A stretch of 64,000 bases of DNA from Pseudomonas fluorescens (lineage in GTDB: Bacteria; Pseudomonadota; Gammaproteobacteria; Pseudomonadales; Pseudomonadaceae). This document shows, piece by piece, positions 35,148-43,817 of the stretch (its first letter is position 1; every line of letters begins with the position of its first letter). The position numbers were made by a program, and so were the translations under genes. The stretch spans positions 266,303-330,302 of the forward strand of contig NZ_MOBX01000015.1 of NCBI RefSeq assembly GCF_003732425.1, written 5' to 3'. Below the pieces are notes generated by a model, which worked only from the letters and a program-made list of their open reading frames with translations, was not told the origin of the DNA and made no database searches.

Positions 35148-35376
35148 TGTTATGTCCTCAAAGGGATAGCTGCAGGTGATTGGCAGCATAGCCATTGGGG
35201 TCTGCCGAGCGTCAGCACTATCCAATGGCTGTTTATGTGCCCATGCGTCGCAGTGATAAAACCGACCAGGTAATCATCACTGCACTGGATCGGCGTGCAT
35301 TCGCCGCATCAGCCAACCTTGCGCCAAGGCTCCCGAGGGTCTATCAACAAGGCTTCATTCCGTTCGAGTGCCTGCC

Positions 35377-36381
35377 ATGACCAACCAGACCAATCGCCAG
35401 TTCCTGCTCGCCAAACGCCCGGTGGGCGCGGCCAACCGCGAGACCTTCACCTACCAGGAAGTCCCGGTCGGCGAACCGGTGGCAGGCCAGATTCTGGTCA
35501 AGAATGAATACCTGTCCCTCGACCCGGCCATGCGCGGCTGGATGAACGAAGGCAAGTCCTACATCCCGCCGGTCGGTATCGGTGAAGTCATGCGCGCGCT
35601 GGGCGTAGGCAAAGTCGTTGCTTCGAACAATCCGGGGTTCGCAGTCGGGGACTACGTCAACGGTGCCATTGGCGTGCAGGATTATTTCCTCGGTGAGCCA
35701 AGAGGTTTCTACAAAGTCGATCCGAAACTGGCACCGCTGCCGGTGTATCTGTCGGCACTGGGCATGACCGGCATGACCGCCTACTTCGCCTTGCTGGATG
35801 TCGGTGCACCGAAAGCCGGCGACACCGTTGTGTTGTCCGGTGCGGCAGGTGCGGTGGGCAGCATTGCCGGGCAGATCGCCAAGATCAAAGGCTGCCGTGT
35901 GGTCGGCATTGCCGGCGGCGCTGACAAGTGCAAATTCCTCATCGAGGAGTTGGGCTTTGACGGTGCCATCGACTACAAGTCCGAAGATGTCGTGGCCGGG
36001 CTTAAACGCGAATGCCCGAAAGGCGTCGATGTGTATTTCGACAACGTCGGCGGCGACATCCTCGATGCGGTATTGAGCCGGTTGAACATGAAGGCACGCG
36101 TGGTGATCTGCGGCGCGATCAGCCAGTACAACAACAAGGAAGCGGTCAAAGGCCCGGCCAACTACTTGTCGCTATTGGTCAATCGTGCGCGGATGGAAGG
36201 CTTTGTGGTGATGGACTACGCCGCGCAATACGCCAGCGCCGCGCAGGAAATGGCCGGCTGGATGGCCAAGGGGCAGCTCAAGAGCAAGGAAGATATCGTC
36301 GAAGGCCTGGAGACCTTCCCGGAAACGCTGATGAAACTGTTCAGCGGCGAGAACTTTGGCAAGTTGGTGCTGAAAATCTAA
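35377..36381 (+). CDS. NADP-dependent medium-chain reductase (CurA / LTB4DH-like)
   Basis: A 334-residue zinc-independent MDR-family reductase. The Rossmann motif is SGAAGAVGSIAGQIAKI (about 150-166), followed by GIAGGADKCKFLIEEL, which carries the NADP-phosphate-binding residues. Relatives reduce alpha,beta-unsaturated ketones such as curcumin or prostaglandin-type enones. The ATG at 35377 (MTNQTNRQFLLAKRP) is preferred over a GTG three codons earlier because relatives start here. A REP pair follows, and the gene is convergent with pyrF. Confidence 0.92.
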   Translation: MTNQTNRQFLLAKRPVGAANRETFTYQEVPVGEPVAGQILVKNEYLSLDPAMRGWMNEGKSYIPPVGIGEVMRALGVGKVVASNNPGFAVGDYVNGAIGVQDYFLGEPRGFYKVDPKLAPLPVYLSALGMTGMTAYFALLDVGAPKAGDTVVLSGAAGAVGSIAGQIAKIKGCRVVGIAGGADKCKFLIEELGFDGAIDYKSEDVVAGLKRECPKGVDVYFDNVGGDILDAVLSRLNMKARVVICGAISQYNNKEAVKGPANYLSLLVNRARMEGFVVMDYAAQYASAAQEMAGWMAKGQLKSKEDIVEGLETFPETLMKLFSGENFGKLVLKI

Positions 36382-36386
36382 AGCAA

Positions 36387-36465
36387 GATCAAAAGATCGC
36401 AGGCTGCGCCAGCTCCTACAGGTGTTCAAATAACCCCTGTAGGAGCTGCCGAAGGCTGCGATTTT
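36387..36465. repeat. REP palindrome pair (family 1) between curA-like gene and pyrF
   Basis: GATCAAAAGATCGCAGGCTG and an inverse unit ending GAAGGCTGCGATTTTT flank about 15 nt. The right end touches the pyrF stop codon, so it fills the whole gap between two convergent genes and may act as their shared 3' end. Confidence 0.88.
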
Positions 36466-37164
36466 TTAGGCGATTTCGGCTACAACCGAAGCCAGTGCCT
36501 TGGCCGGATCCGCCGCCTGGCTGATCGGACGGCCAATCACCAGATAATCGGAACCGGCATCCAGCGCCTGACGCGGGGTCAGGATGCGACGCTGATCGTC
36601 CTGCGCGCTGCCGGCCGGACGAATGCCCGGGGTCACCAGTTGCAGGGACGGGTGCGCGGTTTTCAGTGCCGTGGCTTCCAGCGCCGAGCACACCAGACCG
36701 TCCATGCCAGCCTTCTCGGCCAGTGCGGCCAGACGCAGCACTTGCTCCTGCGGTTCGATATCCAGACCGATACCGGCGAGGTCTTCGCGTTCCATGCTGG
36801 TCAGCACGGTCACGCCAATCAGCAACGGCTGCGGGCCGCTGCGCTTGTCCAGCTCTTCACGGCAGGCCGCCATCATGCGCAGGCCACCGGAGCAATGCAC
36901 GTTGACCATCCACACGCCCATCTCGGCAGCGGCTTTCACGGCCATCGCGGTGGTGTTGGGAATGTCGTGGAATTTCAGGTCGAGGAATACTTCGAACCCC
37001 TTGTCACGCAGGGTGCCGACAATTTCTGCGGCGCAACTGGTGAACAGTTCCTTGCCCACTTTGACCCGGCACAGCTTCGGGTCCAACTGGTCGGCCAGCT
37101 TCAGTGCGGCGTCACGGGTGGGGAAATCCAGGGCGACGATGATAGGAGTCTGGCAGGCGGACAT
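36466..37164 (-). CDS. pyrF: Orotidine 5'-phosphate decarboxylase
   Basis: PyrF makes UMP from OMP, the last step of de novo pyrimidine synthesis. The 232-residue TIM barrel has the catalytic Asp-Lys cluster in VFLDLKFHDIPNT (about 58-70) and the phosphate-binding GIRPAGSAQDDQRR near 185. The start at 37164 (MSACQTPIIVAL) gives the usual length. The gene is a single unit, ending directly at a REP pair. Confidence 0.97.
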   Translation of the reverse strand: MSACQTPIIVALDFPTRDAALKLADQLDPKLCRVKVGKELFTSCAAEIVGTLRDKGFEVFLDLKFHDIPNTTAMAVKAAAEMGVWMVNVHCSGGLRMMAACREELDKRSGPQPLLIGVTVLTSMEREDLAGIGLDIEPQEQVLRLAALAEKAGMDGLVCSALEATALKTAHPSLQLVTPGIRPAGSAQDDQRRILTPRQALDAGSDYLVIGRPISQAADPAKALASVVAEIA

Positions 37165-37448
37165 GAATGGGCTCTCAGGCAGGTCGAAATCGGCGCGCAT
37201 TGTAGCGGAACCGGCGGCGGCGCGGCACCCGATGATCGGTAAATCGTCGCGCCGATCGTGATCAGCATAGCGCTCGCTGCTATTGTGTCGACTCCGATAC
37301 ACAACCGACACGCCAGCAACAAGCGCCCGCGCTAGCCTCGCCAGCCGCAACACGCCCTTACATCAGCACTTCCCGCTTAACCGCCGGACGCCTATGCTGA
37401 TACCACCACCTCGCAGCCCATCTTTTGTGGTTGGCGGCCTACTGGCAG

Positions 37449-38210
37449 ATGAACAGCCTCATGCACAACACCCAAATGACCGCGACGGATGAGCCGAAAG
37501 ACGACAAGCGCTGGAGCATTCGTGCGCTGATCGTCGATGATGACGTGCCGATCCGCGAGCTGATGATCGATTACCTCGCCCGCTTCAATATCCACGCCAG
37601 CGGCGTCACCGACGGTGCGGCGATGCGTCAGGCGCTGCTGGCCGAGCATTTCGACGTCGTCGTGCTGGACCTGATGCTGCCCGGCGAAGACGGCTTGTCG
37701 CTGTGCCGCTGGCTGCGTGCCGAATCGGACATCCCGATCCTGATGCTCACCGCCCGCTGCGAACCGACCGACCGCATCATCGGCCTGGAACTGGGCGCCG
37801 ATGACTACATGGCCAAACCGTTCGAACCGCGTGAACTGGTCGCGCGCATTCAGACCATTCTGCGCCGGGTGCGCGATGATCGCACCGAACAGCGCGCCAA
37901 CATTCGTTTCGACAACTGGCGCCTGAACAGCGTCCTGCGCCAGCTGATCGCCGACGATGGCCTCGTGGTGCCACTGTCCAACGCCGAATTCCGCTTGCTG
38001 TGGGTGTTTATCGAACGTCCGCGCCGGGTACTCAGCCGCGAGCAACTGCTCGATGCTGCCCGTGGCCGCTCGATCGAAGCCTTCGACCGCAGCATCGACT
38101 TGCTGGTATCGCGTCTGCGGCAAAAACTCGGTGACGACCCAAAAGCCCCGCAGTTGATCAAAACCGTGCGCGGTGAGGGTTACCTGTTCGACGCGCGGGA
38201 CATCGGCTGA
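37449..38210 (+). CDS. OmpR-family response regulator
   Basis: A 253-residue two-component regulator. The receiver domain is at about 28-140, with acidic pocket DDD near 38, phosphorylation Asp74 in VVLDLMLPGEDG and Lys in AKPFEP. The OmpR/PhoB winged helix is at about 155-250 (RSIDLLVSRLRQKLGDD). The ATG at 37449 was chosen; ATGs four and nine codons later are equally possible because no strong ribosome site is seen. Its TGA overlaps the ATG of the kinase by one base. The RstA-like type suggests envelope or cation stress, but the target genes are unknown. Confidence 0.92.
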   Translation: MNSLMHNTQMTATDEPKDDKRWSIRALIVDDDVPIRELMIDYLARFNIHASGVTDGAAMRQALLAEHFDVVVLDLMLPGEDGLSLCRWLRAESDIPILMLTARCEPTDRIIGLELGADDYMAKPFEPRELVARIQTILRRVRDDRTEQRANIRFDNWRLNSVLRQLIADDGLVVPLSNAEFRLLWVFIERPRRVLSREQLLDAARGRSIEAFDRSIDLLVSRLRQKLGDDPKAPQLIKTVRGEGYLFDARDIG

Positions 38211-39259
38211 TGCGGGCGCGCTTCGACACGCTGTTCGGTCGCCTGTTTGGCGTGCTGTTCGTGGCGATTGTCCTGGCGCACCTGCTGGCTTTTGCCTGGT
38301 TCCACCACTACGGGCCGCCCCCACCGCCACCGCCGCCGGAGTTCTCCCAAGGCGCCGAAGGGCAACCGATGGCACATGATCCGCGCTACCCGCCACGGCC
38401 ACCGCGTCCGTGGTTCGGTGGCCCGGTGGTGCCGCTGACCTTTCAGTTCATCACACTGATGATCGCGGCGTGGTACGGCGCCAAATTGTTGAGTCGCCCG
38501 ATTCAGCGCCTGAGCGACGCCGCCGAACGTCTCAGCGAAGACCTCGACAGCCCACCGCTCGACGAGTCCGGCCCGCGGGAAGCGCGACAAGCCGCCTACA
38601 TCTTCAACCTGATGCAGCGGCGCATTCGCGAACAGGTGCAGCAGCGTGCGCGGATGCTGGGCGCGGTCTCACACGACCTGCGCACACCGTTGTCACGCCT
38701 GAAACTGCGCCTGGAAAACATCAGCGATGAAAAGCTGCAAGGCCAGATGCGTCAGGACCTGGACGACATGATTGGCATGCTCGACGCCACCCTCACCTAC
38801 CTGCACGAACAGCGTACCAGCGAAGCGTTGCAGTTGATGGACGTGCAGGCATTGGTCGAGTCGCTCTGTGAAAATGCTCAGGACCAAGGCGCCGACGTCC
38901 AGGTCAGCGGCCATTGCGCACCGTTGCCGGTACAGCCGATGGCGCTGCGTTCGTGCATCAACAACCTCATGGACAATGCCCTGCGTTACGCCGGGCAGGC
39001 ACGCATCGAATTGCAGGATCAGCGCGAGCAGTTGCTGATCCGCGTAATCGACCACGGCCCAGGGATTGCCGAAGACAAGCGCGAAGCGGTGTTTGAACCG
39101 TTTTATCGCCTGGAAGGCTCGCGTAATCGCAACTCCGGCGGTGTCGGCCTGGGCATGACCATTGCCCGTGAGGCGGCGCAACGTCTGGGTGGCCAGCTCA
39201 GTCTTGAAGAAACCCCCGGCGGCGGCCTTACCGCCATCATTCGCCTGCCGCGCCTCTGA
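38210..39259 (+). CDS. Sensor histidine kinase with proline-rich periplasmic loop
   Basis: A 349-residue inner-membrane kinase. Membrane helix 1 lies at about 11-30. The short periplasmic region (about 31-78) opens with seven consecutive prolines (31-42) and a second PRYPPRPPRP stretch. Helix 2 (about 79-95) leads to HAMP, the dimerisation domain with His155 (VSHDLRTPLSRL), and the ATPase domain (NNLMDNALRYA and GVGLGMTIAREAA). The loop is too short for a classical ligand domain, so it may read membrane or protein-partner signals. Co-translated with the upstream regulator. Confidence 0.93.
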   Translation: MRARFDTLFGRLFGVLFVAIVLAHLLAFAWFHHYGPPPPPPPPEFSQGAEGQPMAHDPRYPPRPPRPWFGGPVVPLTFQFITLMIAAWYGAKLLSRPIQRLSDAAERLSEDLDSPPLDESGPREARQAAYIFNLMQRRIREQVQQRARMLGAVSHDLRTPLSRLKLRLENISDEKLQGQMRQDLDDMIGMLDATLTYLHEQRTSEALQLMDVQALVESLCENAQDQGADVQVSGHCAPLPVQPMALRSCINNLMDNALRYAGQARIELQDQREQLLIRVIDHGPGIAEDKREAVFEPFYRLEGSRNRNSGGVGLGMTIAREAAQRLGGQLSLEETPGGGLTAIIRLPRL

Positions 39260-39276
39260 GAAACACACAATCCACC

Positions 39277-39366
39277 TGTAGGAGTGAACCTGCTCGCGAT
39301 AACGGAGTGTCAGTCACAGTAAATGTCACTGATAAACCGCTATCGCGAGCAGGCTCACTCCTACAA
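39277..39366. repeat. REP palindrome pair (family 2 variant)
   Basis: TGTAGGAGTGAACCTGCTCGCGATA and its inverse TATCGCGAGCAGGCTCACTCC flank about 35 nt. This is a sequence variant of the unit at 17223. Confidence 0.85.
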
Positions 39367-39492
39367 GGTATTTGGTGCTAATTGCATCGTGTGTACCCAC
39401 CGGTACAAATCCCACATACCCCCGACAACTTGCGCCCCGACGCTGCATAAGCCGGTACACCCACCGGTTTTCCATTCCAGGGAGTGAGTCCG

Positions 39493-40347
39493 ATGATCGG
39501 TAGCGTCAGCAACTACACGAGCTATACCAGCACCAGCAGTACCTCCACGCAAAACGCCCGCAGCCAGCAACTGCAAAAAGAACTGTTCGCCAAACTCGAC
39601 AGCGACGGCGATGGCACAGTGGATCAGGACGAACTGAAAAGCGCCCTGTCGCAGAAGTCCGACGACGGCCTGCTGGTCAACCTGAGCAAACAATTCGGCG
39701 ATCTGGACAGCGACGCCAGCGGCAGCCTCAGCGCCGAAGAAATGACCGCTATGGCGCCCCCTCCGCCGCCACGCGATCAAGCACCGGACACCGACCTCGC
39801 CGACGCCCTGATCAGCGCCCTCGACACCGATGGCGACGGCGCTATCAGCGGCGACGAACTGAGCAGCGGTCTGACCAGCGCCGGCAGCACTGCCGACAGC
39901 AACGAAATCTTCTCCGCCCTCGACAAGAACAAGGACGGCACCGTCAGCCAGGACGAACTCACCGCCAGCCTGGCCCCACCGCCTCCTCCACCAGTGCAAA
40001 TCAACAGCGACGAACTGTTCAGCCAACTCGACGCCGATGGCGACGGCAGCGTGACCGCGACCGAACTCGACAGCGCACTGAAAACCAGCGACAACAGCAC
40101 CGCAACGACCAGCACCGACACCAGCGCCGCGCTGCTCAAGGAGCTCGATAGCGACAGCAGTGGCGGCGTGAGCAGTGACGAGTTGAAAGCGGCGCTACAG
40201 GCAGGCCGGGAACGACCTGACGAAGAGCAGACCGCTTCGACGCAGAACACGACTGAAGCGCTGAACCGCATGATTGCCAATCTGAGCAAACAGTACTCGC
40301 TGGAAAAAACTGCGTCAGTGGGCAAATACCTCAACGTCGCCACATAA
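39493..40347 (+). CDS. Protein with six EF-hand calcium-binding loops
   Basis: A 284-residue acidic protein with no signal peptide. After a Ser/Thr/Tyr-rich N-terminus (YTSYTSTSSTSTQ) come six EF-hand loops: DSDGDGTVDQDE, DSDASGSLSAEE, DTDGDGAISGDE, DKNKDGTVSQDE, DADGDGSVTATE and DSDSSGGVSSDE. They are arranged in pairs separated by proline stretches (PPPPP and PPPPPP). Most loops keep the ligands at positions 1, 3, 5 and 12, so calcium binding is likely. The ATG at 39493 has AGGGAG about 10 nt upstream; a GTG three codons earlier lies inside that site. Related multi-EF-hand proteins include XopAW-like effectors, but no secretion signal can be proved. Confidence 0.9.
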   Translation: MIGSVSNYTSYTSTSSTSTQNARSQQLQKELFAKLDSDGDGTVDQDELKSALSQKSDDGLLVNLSKQFGDLDSDASGSLSAEEMTAMAPPPPPRDQAPDTDLADALISALDTDGDGAISGDELSSGLTSAGSTADSNEIFSALDKNKDGTVSQDELTASLAPPPPPPVQINSDELFSQLDADGDGSVTATELDSALKTSDNSTATTSTDTSAALLKELDSDSSGGVSSDELKAALQAGRERPDEEQTASTQNTTEALNRMIANLSKQYSLEKTASVGKYLNVAT

Positions 40348-40356
40348 GTTGCCCTC

Positions 40357-40438
40357 CTGTAGGAGCTGCCGAAGGCTGCGATCTTTTGATTGTAAAAAAT
40401 CAACGGCAAAAGATCGCAGCCTTCGGCAGCTCCTACAG
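40357..40438. repeat. REP palindrome pair (family 1)
   Basis: TGTAGGAGCTGCCGAAGGCT and an inverse unit ending in GGCAGCTCCTACAG flank an A-rich centre. It follows the EF-hand gene by 9 nt. Confidence 0.9.
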
Positions 40439-40456
40439 AGGATTGTGCAAGGTCAA

Positions 40457-40911
40457 AGAGACTGGTCGGCTGTCAGGCCGCCATCGCTAGCAGGCTCACT
40501 CCTACAGAAAAGCAAAGCCATGCACCCACACGCTCTTCACCACTCAACAGGATGAGCGTTAGCTCGGCTGCAGCTCTTGAGCTGAGGGCCCGTCGGCAGG
40601 CTGAGTGGAGGGATTGATCCGGGGGTGGGAGCGTAGCGACCGTTCGACGAAGTCGAACACATCGAGAGGAGGTGCAGCGAAGCAAACCGGAGGCGATGCC
40701 CCCGGATCGATCCCGGAGCGAAGGAACCCCGAGCCCCAGCGAGTGGGCCGAACGTCAGGACAAAGCGTTTTGGTTACTTTTGGCTGGGCCGGCATTCCGG
40801 CGTCTGCAAAAGTGACCCGCTGTAAGAGCGGAACCGCCAGCGGCAGCACCCGCAGAAACGGATATTCACCCACCCCACCCACAACATGGTCGGCCCAAAG
40901 GCCGCCAAGTC
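40457..40911. repeat. Composite dispersed repeat, copy B
   Basis: Second copy of the element at 30249-30712, in the same orientation. It has the same REP-like left end (40470-40506) and the body at 40537-40911. The long-range pairing is kept (40610-40625 with 40699-40714), as is the 7-bp hairpin GTTCGAC GAA GTCGAAC (40642-40658) and the TTACTTTTGG / CAAAAGTGACC stem, whose loop differs wholly from copy A. It ends about 8 bp before the stop codon of the leftward AI-2E family gene. Predicted frames through it are not credible genes. Confidence 0.85.
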
Positions 40912-40918
40912 CAAAGGC

Positions 40919-41971
40919 CTACCGCCGATCCTCAACCCGAGACTGACTCTTGCTCCAATCCGTCAACAAACTATAAGCCACCGCCAACAACGTAGGCCCG
41001 ATAAACAACCCGATAAACCCAAACGCAATCAACCCGCCAAACACCCCAAGCAACACAATCACCAGCGGCAAATTCCCCCCGCGGCTGATCAGATACGGCT
41101 TGAGCACGTTGTCCACGCCACTGATGATGAACGTCCCCCAAATCCCGAGAAACACGGCCATCCCGTACTCCCCCTTCCACGCCAGCCAGGCCGTGGCCGG
41201 CACCCACACCAACGGTGGCCCCATCGGAATCAGACTCAACAGGAAGGTGACAATCCCGAGCACCAACGCCCCCGGCACCCCGGCAATCAAAAACCCGATC
41301 AACGCCAGAACCGCCTGCGCCGCCGCCGTACCGATCACCCCGTTGACCACCCGCTGCACCGTGCCGGCGACCAGCTCGATGTAATACCCGGCGCGATCAC
41401 CGATCAAGCGCTCCAGCAGACTGTGCACAAATGCCGCCAGCCGTGGCCCGTCGCGATAGAAAAAGAACACAAAGACAATGCTCAGGGTCAGCTCGAGAAT
41501 CCCGCCACCGATCTGCGCACTGCGCGCCAGCAGCCAGTTACCGACCTGCCCCAGATACGGTTTGATCGATACCATCAGTGCGGCGCCCTGCTGATCAATG
41601 CTGTTCCACAGCCCGACCAGACGTTCTCCCACAAACGGCAACGTCCCCAGCCACACCGGCGCTTCCGGCAGACCGTCGACCTGCACATCTTTGATGAACG
41701 CCGTGGCATCGCGCACGTGATCCGCCAGGTTGAACCCCAACCACACCAGCGGTGCTGCCACCAGCAACATCCAGCCCAACGTCAGAATCGCTGCAGCCAA
41801 GGATTCGCGGCCATTGAGCCAACGGGTCAACAGGCGCATCAGCGGCCAACTGGCAAACGCCAGCACCGCGCCCCAGAAAAGTGCCGACCAGAACGGCGCC
41901 ATCACCCACAGGCTGGCGCCAAACAACACCAGCAGCAGGATCTGCACCAGCAGGCGATCGTTATTGAGCAT
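40919..41971 (-). CDS. AI-2E family transporter (PerM/YdiK-like)
   Basis: A 350-residue inner-membrane permease of the AI-2 exporter superfamily, with about eight hydrophobic segments. It starts MLNNDRLLVQILLLVLFGAS and has the family region PLVWVPATAWLAWKGEYGMAVFL in the C-terminal half. Members are mostly uncharacterised; some export small molecules or ions. It stands alone, with composite repeat B as its 3' region. Confidence 0.9.
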   Translation of the reverse strand: MLNNDRLLVQILLLVLFGASLWVMAPFWSALFWGAVLAFASWPLMRLLTRWLNGRESLAAAILTLGWMLLVAAPLVWLGFNLADHVRDATAFIKDVQVDGLPEAPVWLGTLPFVGERLVGLWNSIDQQGAALMVSIKPYLGQVGNWLLARSAQIGGGILELTLSIVFVFFFYRDGPRLAAFVHSLLERLIGDRAGYYIELVAGTVQRVVNGVIGTAAAQAVLALIGFLIAGVPGALVLGIVTFLLSLIPMGPPLVWVPATAWLAWKGEYGMAVFLGIWGTFIISGVDNVLKPYLISRGGNLPLVIVLLGVFGGLIAFGFIGLFIGPTLLAVAYSLLTDWSKSQSRVEDRR

Positions 41972-42040
41972 GTAAGGTCTCGAAAAAGTCAGTCAGGCAA
42001 AGAGTAGGCGAACACACGGTTCGTGCTCGCCCGAAACAGC

Positions 42041-42847
42041 TTAACGCAACAGATCGATGCGCAGGCCAGAGCCTTCGACACTGCCGGTTTCCATGCGCGC
42101 CGCGCGCACGCCCTGATTGATCAGGGCCTGTCGCCAGGCCTCGGCTTTCGGCCCGGACACCGTCACGCGCAACGTCGTATCGAGGTTAAGACCACGGGAA
42201 ATCAGGCGTAGCCAGGTGTCATCCGGATCATTCACGCGATCAGGGAAATCCAGTTCACCGGTGCTTTTCAACTGACGCAACAGGGTCGCCGAGGTCGGCA
42301 GCAACTCACCCAGCGGCGCACCCGCCTCGAACTGTTCGACATGCAGGTAGGCTTTGCGATTGCCGCGGGTGATGCTGTAAAGCGCCACCAGCGTGTTGTC
42401 GCGCGGTGCGGCCAGCCTCAACAGCAGATACGCCTGTTGTTCGTCAGCGCCGTACAACTTGGCGTTACTGAACACCTCGTTGGCCCACAGGCTGCTTTCA
42501 CCGCAATCACGCGCCTGACACCAGAACAGCAATTCGGCGTCCTGCTTTTGCAGGGCTTCGCGAGCGGCGGTAAAGGCTTCGGTGGCGGAGTGTTCGGGCG
42601 GCAACTCGTAGGTCACCGAAGTGGTCTGGCCACGGGCGGTGACCTGGCCGTCGAAACGCAGTTGCCCGCTGATCTTGCGGATCGAGCCCAGCGGATAAAT
42701 CCGCTCAAGCTCCACGGGCGGGCGGTAGTCGACGATCTGTGCATCGGCCAGACGCGGCACGATCTGCAGATCCTGACTGCCCGGCACATCGGCGGCGAAC
42801 GAAACGGTACTGAAACAGCACAGTGCCAACAGACTGAGTGACCGCAT
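42041..42847 (-). CDS. DUF4892 domain-containing exported protein
   Basis: A 268-residue protein with a signal peptide (MRSLSLLALCCFSTVSFAA, cleavage after about 19). The domain resembles the Pseudomonas DUF4892 family; no catalytic residues are evident. Two cysteines (LLFWCQARDCGES) could form a disulfide in the periplasm. The start at 42847 gives a clean signal peptide; ATG four codons earlier is possible. It lies 115 nt downstream of the alpha/beta hydrolase genes on the same strand. Function unknown. Confidence 0.85.
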   Translation of the reverse strand: MRSLSLLALCCFSTVSFAADVPGSQDLQIVPRLADAQIVDYRPPVELERIYPLGSIRKISGQLRFDGQVTARGQTTSVTYELPPEHSATEAFTAAREALQKQDAELLFWCQARDCGESSLWANEVFSNAKLYGADEQQAYLLLRLAAPRDNTLVALYSITRGNRKAYLHVEQFEAGAPLGELLPTSATLLRQLKSTGELDFPDRVNDPDDTWLRLISRGLNLDTTLRVTVSGPKAEAWRQALINQGVRAARMETGSVEGSGLRIDLLR

Positions 42848-42962
42848 AGTCAGGCTCATCGGATCGGCAGGACTGGATGATTCGAGGTCGCAGCGGTGTA
42901 GAAATCCATCGTGGTTGTCTCCCATTTCAACCCGCCCAGCCTCGACAGTTGCCCGCAGCAAG

Positions 42963-43817
42963 TCAAGGAATGGCGAAGAACCGATTGAAACAGTCTGCGA
43001 CAAGGTCGGCGCCGGCCTCGTCGTTCAGGTGCAAATGGTGCCCGCCTGCCAGCTGTTCCCGGCTAAAGGGTAGACGCTCCAGCAGTTCGGGATGTTTGGC
43101 CAGCATGCCGTCAGCTGCAACCACCAAGTGCGCCGGGCAACTGACCCGCAGCGCGAACGCCATTGCTTGTTCCTGGGTCAGGCGCAGCGGCGATGGCAGG
43201 GTCAGGCGATTGTCGGTGCGCCAGGTGTAACCGCCGGGCACCGGCATCAGACCGCGCTGGGCCAACAATTCAGCCGCCTCACGACTGACCGCCACCAACC
43301 CCTTCATGCGCGCTTCGATGGCGCGGTCGAGGGTGTTGTAGACCGGTTTGCGCTTTTCGCGTAGATCCAGTTGCGCTTGCAGGGCCATGCCCATGCGCTC
43401 GGCAGCGTTTTCGCCTTTGTCTGTAGGCGGAATCACACCGTCGATCAACGCCAGATGGCTGATGCGCTCCGGCAACGACCCCGCCAGCACCAGCGAAACA
43501 ATCGCGCCCATGGAATGCCCAAGCAGGCCGAAACGCTTCCAGCCCAGTTGCTCGGCGACTTGCAGCACGTCATGGGCGTAATCCCACAGCGCATAGCCGG
43601 CGCCGTTCGGCCGGTGTCCGGAGTGCCCGTGACCGGCCATGTCCAAAGCGATGATGCGCAGGCCTTTGAGCTTCGGCGCCAGCCGGGCGAAGCTGTTGGC
43701 GTTGTCGAGCCAGCCATGCAGCGCGATGACCGGCACACCGTCCTCGGGGCCGAACAAATGCGCGGCCAGTTCGATATGCGGCAGGCTCAGGCGCACTTCT
43801 TCGAAAGTCGGACTCAT
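42963..43817 (-). CDS. Alpha/beta hydrolase
   Basis: A 284-residue hydrolase. The oxyanion-side motif ALHGWLDNA is near residue 35, the nucleophile elbow GHSMGA near 100 holds the catalytic Ser, and a His near the C-terminus (AGGHHLHL) completes the triad. It overlaps the upstream hydrolase gene by 4 nt (ATGA), with AAGGA about 7 nt before the ATG. The substrate is unknown; the neighbourhood of an acyl-CoA ligase and a thioesterase points to esters or acyl compounds. Confidence 0.92.
   Translation of the reverse strand: MSPTFEEVRLSLPHIELAAHLFGPEDGVPVIALHGWLDNANSFARLAPKLKGLRIIALDMAGHGHSGHRPNGAGYALWDYAHDVLQVAEQLGWKRFGLLGHSMGAIVSLVLAGSLPERISHLALIDGVIPPTDKGENAAERMGMALQAQLDLREKRKPVYNTLDRAIEARMKGLVAVSREAAELLAQRGLMPVPGGYTWRTDNRLTLPSPLRLTQEQAMAFALRVSCPAHLVVAADGMLAKHPELLERLPFSREQLAGGHHLHLNDEAGADLVADCFNRFFAIP

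Noticed and set aside
40605..40946. Frame of 113 codons across the composite repeat (copy B)
   Set aside because: Same reason as copy A. Its frame ends inside the permease gene and does not match the copy A frame.
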